Assembly: GCF_037975245.1 (NCBI RefSeq)
Contig: NC_092576.1
Coordinates: 7,084,501 to 7,148,500, forward strand
Length of the DNA: 64,000 bases
Direction of reading: 5' to 3'
DNA from: Apostichopus japonicus
Taxonomy: Eukaryota > Echinodermata > Holothuroidea > Aspidochirotida > Stichopodidae
The notes beneath the pieces are model-generated. The model was given only the letters and a program-made list of their open reading frames with translations. It ran no database searches and was not told where the DNA came from. The position numbers and the translations under genes were made by a program. Of the stretch, positions 60,347-64,000 are shown piece by piece. Within the stretch, counting starts at the first letter, position 1, and each line of letters begins with the position of its first letter.

Positions 60347-60767
60347 GTAAGTTAATAACTGTCAACACAGCGTCTAGGTTAAGGTAGGCTAGGCCTAAAT
60401 GTGTCATTAATAAGCCTAGGCCTAGGTCTATAATGTAATGGTACAAGGCGAAGGGTAATGGTGCTCTCGGTGTGCAAACGAATCGTCAAATATAATGCAT
60501 GGTTGGAAGGGAGGGTGGCAAATGCACTTACAATTTGAAGTTTAATGTACAGGGCCTTATTTCATCAGCTAAGAAATTATTTATTTATTATTACTATATT
60601 AGGCCTAGGCTAAGTCTAGTAAGTTAAGTGTATATATAGGCCTAGGCTATGCCTATAACTATAAACCAAATAAAAGTAGCCCTATAGGCTTGGGCGCTTG
60701 ACATAAATAGGGTTAAACGAGAATATGACATTGCTTTGGAGAGTGGGGCGATTAGGGGATGGTTGTG

Positions 60768-61030
60768 GGATTAGGGGATGGTTGTGACCAGCATGGCAAG
60801 CCCTGATACAAACATGGTAATAATCTAGGACTATAGGATTAAGCTGGTAAAGTACTTTAGATACAGCAGTGGTTATATACCGAGGGGTGCGAGTCAGGGA
60901 TTAGGGGATGATTGTGACCAGCATGGCAAGCCCTGATAAAAACCTGGTAAGAATCTAGTACTAAAGGGGTATTGCTGGTATAGTACTGTACGCACAGCAG
61001 TGATTCTTTACCGTGGGGTGCGAGCAGGGG
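60768..61030. repeat. Two-copy tandem repeat, period 130 bp, in intron
   Basis: GGATTAGGGGATGGTTGTGA at 60,768 recurs at 60,898 with few changes. Both copies contain CCAGCATGGCAAGCCCTGAT and GGGGTGCGAG. They lie between exons 1 and 2 of the P2X7-C-like remnant. Confidence 0.88.
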
Positions 61031-61204
61031 AGCTATACTCTGTATGAATAACAACTGTCCGGACAGATTAAAGCCCATATGCCTATACTATAATGATATC
61101 TAGAGCATCGCCATCTGATATCTACACTCAAACAGGCTCAAAGCAAGCAAAGCAAGAAATGTAGCATTCATAAGTGTCTTTTGATTTTTTTTTTCTTTAT
61201 ACAG

Positions 61205-61321
61205 GATTTGTCAGACACTGGTGATAGTGAGGTCTCACCAAATGAGCATGCAGCAGGTGAAGATGATAGTGCACCTGGGTAGCAGAATGTGGCTTCAAAC
61301 AACAATGAATCTCAACTTCAG
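61205..61321 (+). pseudogene. P2X7-C-like gene remnant, exon 2 (acidic linker)
   Basis: 117-base exon after the acceptor TTCTTTATACAG, ending at CTTCAG|GTTGG, with phase 0 on both sides. It reads DLSDTGDSEVSPNEHAAGED, then DSAPG, a TAG at 61,280, and QNVASNNNESQLQ. The length is an exact multiple of three and joins exons 1 and 3 without a phase change. The internal TAG is the first disabling change. Confidence 0.6.
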
Positions 61322-61394
61322 GTTGGCATAGCACACACTTTCCACTTTACTAAATATTGACATTACGTTGATGATCATAGACCACAAAAATCAT

Positions 61395-61578
61395 ACATAT
61401 GCAGATTATGATGCATATAATAATGTACCGTAGTACAAGGTTATGTCACAATGGGCAACTGCCAATGATATCAGACCAAAATTTGTCCAGATTTTATGAT
61501 GCATATAATACAATGTTGTACAAGTTGATGTCACAATGTGCAACTGTGCCCACTGTTATCAGACCAATATTTGCTTAT
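61395..61578. repeat. Two-copy ~90-bp tandem repeat in intron
   Basis: AGATTATGATGCATATAATA and AGATTTTATGATGCATATAATA begin two copies that share TGTCACAATG, GCAACTG and ATCAGACCAA. Confidence 0.85.
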
Positions 61579-62406
61579 TTTTCTATTTATAATTTATGTT
61601 GTACCGAATTCTTATAACAAAGAATATTGTCACACATACATTGGTGCAGTTGGACACCTTAGTGTCAGACACACCTTGAAATCTCCAGAGAGTGATATTC
61701 AGATTGCAGCCAATATTACAGGTTTACGAAGTTCCCTAACAGAAGCAAACTATGTGATGTCACCATGCATGATGATTGGGCTGAACCACCCCCCCCCATT
61801 CATAATCCCAAAATAATTTATTCACACCAGATATTCATTCAAAATATTAAAGTTTAATGAAATTCAAACTCATAATACATTTCCAGATAAAAATTTAACA
61901 TTCCAAAATATGTCAGATTTCAAGGTTTTAAGTAAATAAAGATTAGAAAATGAAAGTATAGCTTCTGAGGAATGTCAGTCTTTGTGAAATAAAAAAAAAC
62001 CACATTTTGTCTCTTTCAATGATAACCAAACTAGTTATCTATCAAGATGAGTATTATGTTTTGTTTCACGTGAATGGCTGCGGTCGGAATTTTTTGGTAT
62101 GAAATCAAATGAAATGTTTGTGTTCAATTCTTTCTTAAAGGGATATTCCAGTGGCTGAAAATGTGACATTTTTGTGGAATGAAATAGCTCATAAATAGTG
62201 CCATGATTGCATCATTCACTCTGCTTTGTTCCACATGCATTCACAAAATACCAAAAATTCAAAATTTCACCATTCAGAGTGTTATGAGGTAGTGAGTTTG
62301 ACCCCAAAAAATATTCTGCATTTTTACTAGCAGCCAATTGCCCTGCTATCCCTTAATATGTTCATGATTGTACTGAAGAAATAAGCTGTTTTCAATTGTC
62401 CAACAG

Positions 62407-62884
62407 ATGTATGTACAAGGGTTGTCATGAGAACAGTTAGAGCAGGTTGCAGTAGAGCTCCGCAGAAACCCAGATGCTCACAGTGATCTCACTGCGCCAA
62501 ACCAAACTGAGGAAGTGACTGCTTCTCGTGAAATGTCTGCAATGTGTAGAGATGCTAACTGATGTGGAAAAGAAGTGCTGCACAAACAGGGTGCAACAAT
62601 GTGTAACTTACTCGAATGCATTTAGTGATATTTGCCTTAATGCACACATCTTGGGTGTAAATATGCACATGCGAGAGGATGATCTTGCTTTGGAAGAAAA
62701 CAGAACCAACAGGAACTACAGACATTATGCTTACAGAAATTTTATTTACTGGAAGTTTGGTCGCCTAGGTAGAGGAAATAGAATGGTATTGCCATCCTGT
62801 TGCATCTTAATGATAAGGGAAAGATATCCATCTGTGGATGGACAATATGTAGGATTCAATCCTGGCAACAACCTCATCGATTAA
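62407..62884 (+). pseudogene. P2X7-C-like gene remnant, exon 3 (P2X7 C-terminal-like domain)
   Basis: After the acceptor TTGTCCAACAG the phase-0 frame reads MYVQGLS, TGA (62,428), then EQLEQVAVELRRNPDAHSDL up to about 62,527. A one-base shift there moves to a 118-codon frame with KCLQCVEMLTDVEKKCC, a central CLNAHILGVNM, NRNYRHYAYRNFIYWKFGRL, then GRGNRMVLPSCC and RERYPSVDGQYVGFNPG, ending in TAA at 62,882. The CxxC...CC, AYRxFxxW and GNRxVLPSC pattern is that of the cytoplasmic C-terminal domain of P2X7 receptors, which also occurs alone in many invertebrate proteins. The stops and frameshift suggest a recently decayed gene or a misassembled one. Confidence 0.8.
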
Positions 62885-62959
62885 GAGAGAAAACAATTTG
62901 AAAAGAAACCATATTGGCACAGTGATAGTGATAAGAGTGGGGTGATGCGGGAAGAGCAG

Positions 62960-63320
62960 GGGGGGGAGGGGTGAGGGGTTACTGTTACTCCAAGAAGTGC
63001 AACATTGTTGAAGGTAAACTGATTACTTCATGGTTTGTGATAGGGATTTCAATCCTATCAACAACCTTTGGTAGAGTGATGATAATTTCTTTCGTTTGTT
63101 TATAGACAGTAGTGACCTATGTGGGATGATGGTGGGTGGGGCTGTGGGAGGCGTTTTTGTTACTCCAAGCAGTGAAACATTGGTGAATGTTAACTGATTA
63201 TTTCATTGTTTTCAAGTTTATAGAGAGTGGTAACCTAAGCAGGGTGGAGGGGAAGGGGTGTTATTGTTCTTCCAAGGAGTGAAAGAAGTTTGCAAATTAT
63301 GCTGAAAGGTAAAATATTTA
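62960..63320. repeat. Degenerate tandem repeat downstream of P2X7-C-like remnant
   Basis: Three modules (near 62,975, 63,155 and 63,255) share GTTACTCCAAGNAGTG, AACATTG and AACTGATTATTTCAT-like text, each preceded by a G-rich run. Confidence 0.75.
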
Positions 63321-64000
63321 TTTCATGTTTTGAAAGGTATGAAACGACACAATCAGGGGAAAAAGTTAGAATGTACCTGTAGGTGACAAATAGCAAATGC
63401 AGATCCAATAATACAGATGTGAGCACTCCAAATAAAGGTATAAAAGTTCAAATATAGTTGATGACAATGTATTCTCTTTTCTTTCTCTCAAAAATGAAGT
63501 ATTATCATAGCCATTGTGATGTGTTATAGACAGTTAAAAACCATGAATACTATCAGACCAAGTTGCCAAGATTGTACTACTTTTAATTTTGATAAATGAC
63601 CTCTTAAACAGCCAAGTTTCATCTATTACAGGGGCTGGACTACAGTAGGTAGTCTAACAAAGATACTAGAACATCATAACCCTACTAAAAGCCCCATTCA
63701 CCTGCATGTTTAACCATTACAATAATATGTTCTTAGTCTAGATAGAAGTTCTGACTAAATGCTACTCACCACTGGATAAGACTGCAGTTTGCCACCTCAG
63801 ATGCATGAAAAACTCAGTGGCAATACTTTAGACTTTAAGGCATCAAGTGTGTTACAAGTATAAAATGGTATTGAATGTAATCCAAGGGCTCTGTTTTTGA
63901 CATGAAAATCAAAGAACATGCTTTGCTTGACTTGTAAAATAGTAATATTAAAGTGGATTTAAATCAAATGAACGAGTAAAGTAGGGAGTCTTTAAATAAC
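63321..64000. other. Intergenic, nothing recognised
   Basis: AT-rich sequence without ORF, RNA or repeat structure that I can support. Confidence 0.5.

Overview
The window is eukaryotic. Genes are split by GT-AG introns, microsatellites are long (TA, TAA/TAATCA, CATC), and retrotransposons of several clades are scattered through an AT-rich background. The transposon mix, the AGGCCTAGGCC-type text around 28.8, 45.6 and 60.4 kb, and a P2X7-C-like gene remnant suggest a marine deuterostome, most likely an echinoderm. This is inference; nothing here names the species.

The clearest host genes are two paralogues on the minus strand, at 3.3-6.4 kb and 53.5-56.0 kb. They lie in two directly oriented copies of one segment of roughly 6.2-6.5 kb (about 575-7,105 and 50,408-56,607). 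Each has at least four exons whose phases agree: two helical exons, a short Ser/Asp-rich linker exon, and a large terminal exon encoding a six-bladed NHL-like propeller. This is the C-terminal half of a TRIM-NHL-type protein. No RING or B-box exon is visible. The first helical exon has diverged much more than the flanking introns, and copy 2 appears to have lost its splice acceptor.

From 9.7 to 18 kb there is a transposon nest. A CR1/Jockey-like LINE is interrupted by an RTE/CR1-like LINE tail flanked by a 70-bp duplication. Next, a Rex1/Babar-like LINE on the minus strand is split by a nearly complete but defective Ty3/gypsy element (12,853-17,646) that has both LTRs and a 4-bp target duplication. 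A promoter-like cluster (CCAAT, GC box, CRE-like, E2F-like) lies at 18.5 kb. A tandem array of ~0.8-kb units fills 21.8-25.05 kb, and a second gypsy gag-protease fragment (minus) lies at 25.8-27.2 kb.

From 27.8 to 47.6 kb there are mostly repeats: tRNA-derived SINEs, several MITE families, a 679-bp tandem duplication, a foldback-like minisatellite, a Penelope-like fragment, and the most notable structure in the window. Two copies of a hAT-like MITE (37,344-37,719 and 39,443-39,778) have crossed 8-bp flanks, CCTGTTAT outside and TTGGGAGC inside. The whole 2.4-kb block therefore looks like one composite insertion.

The right end (60.2-62.9 kb) carries a decayed three-exon gene: a Cys-rich module, an acidic linker and a P2X7-receptor C-terminal-like domain. 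Its exon phases are consistent, but it has two in-frame stops and one frameshift. Everything else is intergenic repeat or featureless sequence. No rRNA gene, CRISPR array or prokaryotic gene was seen.
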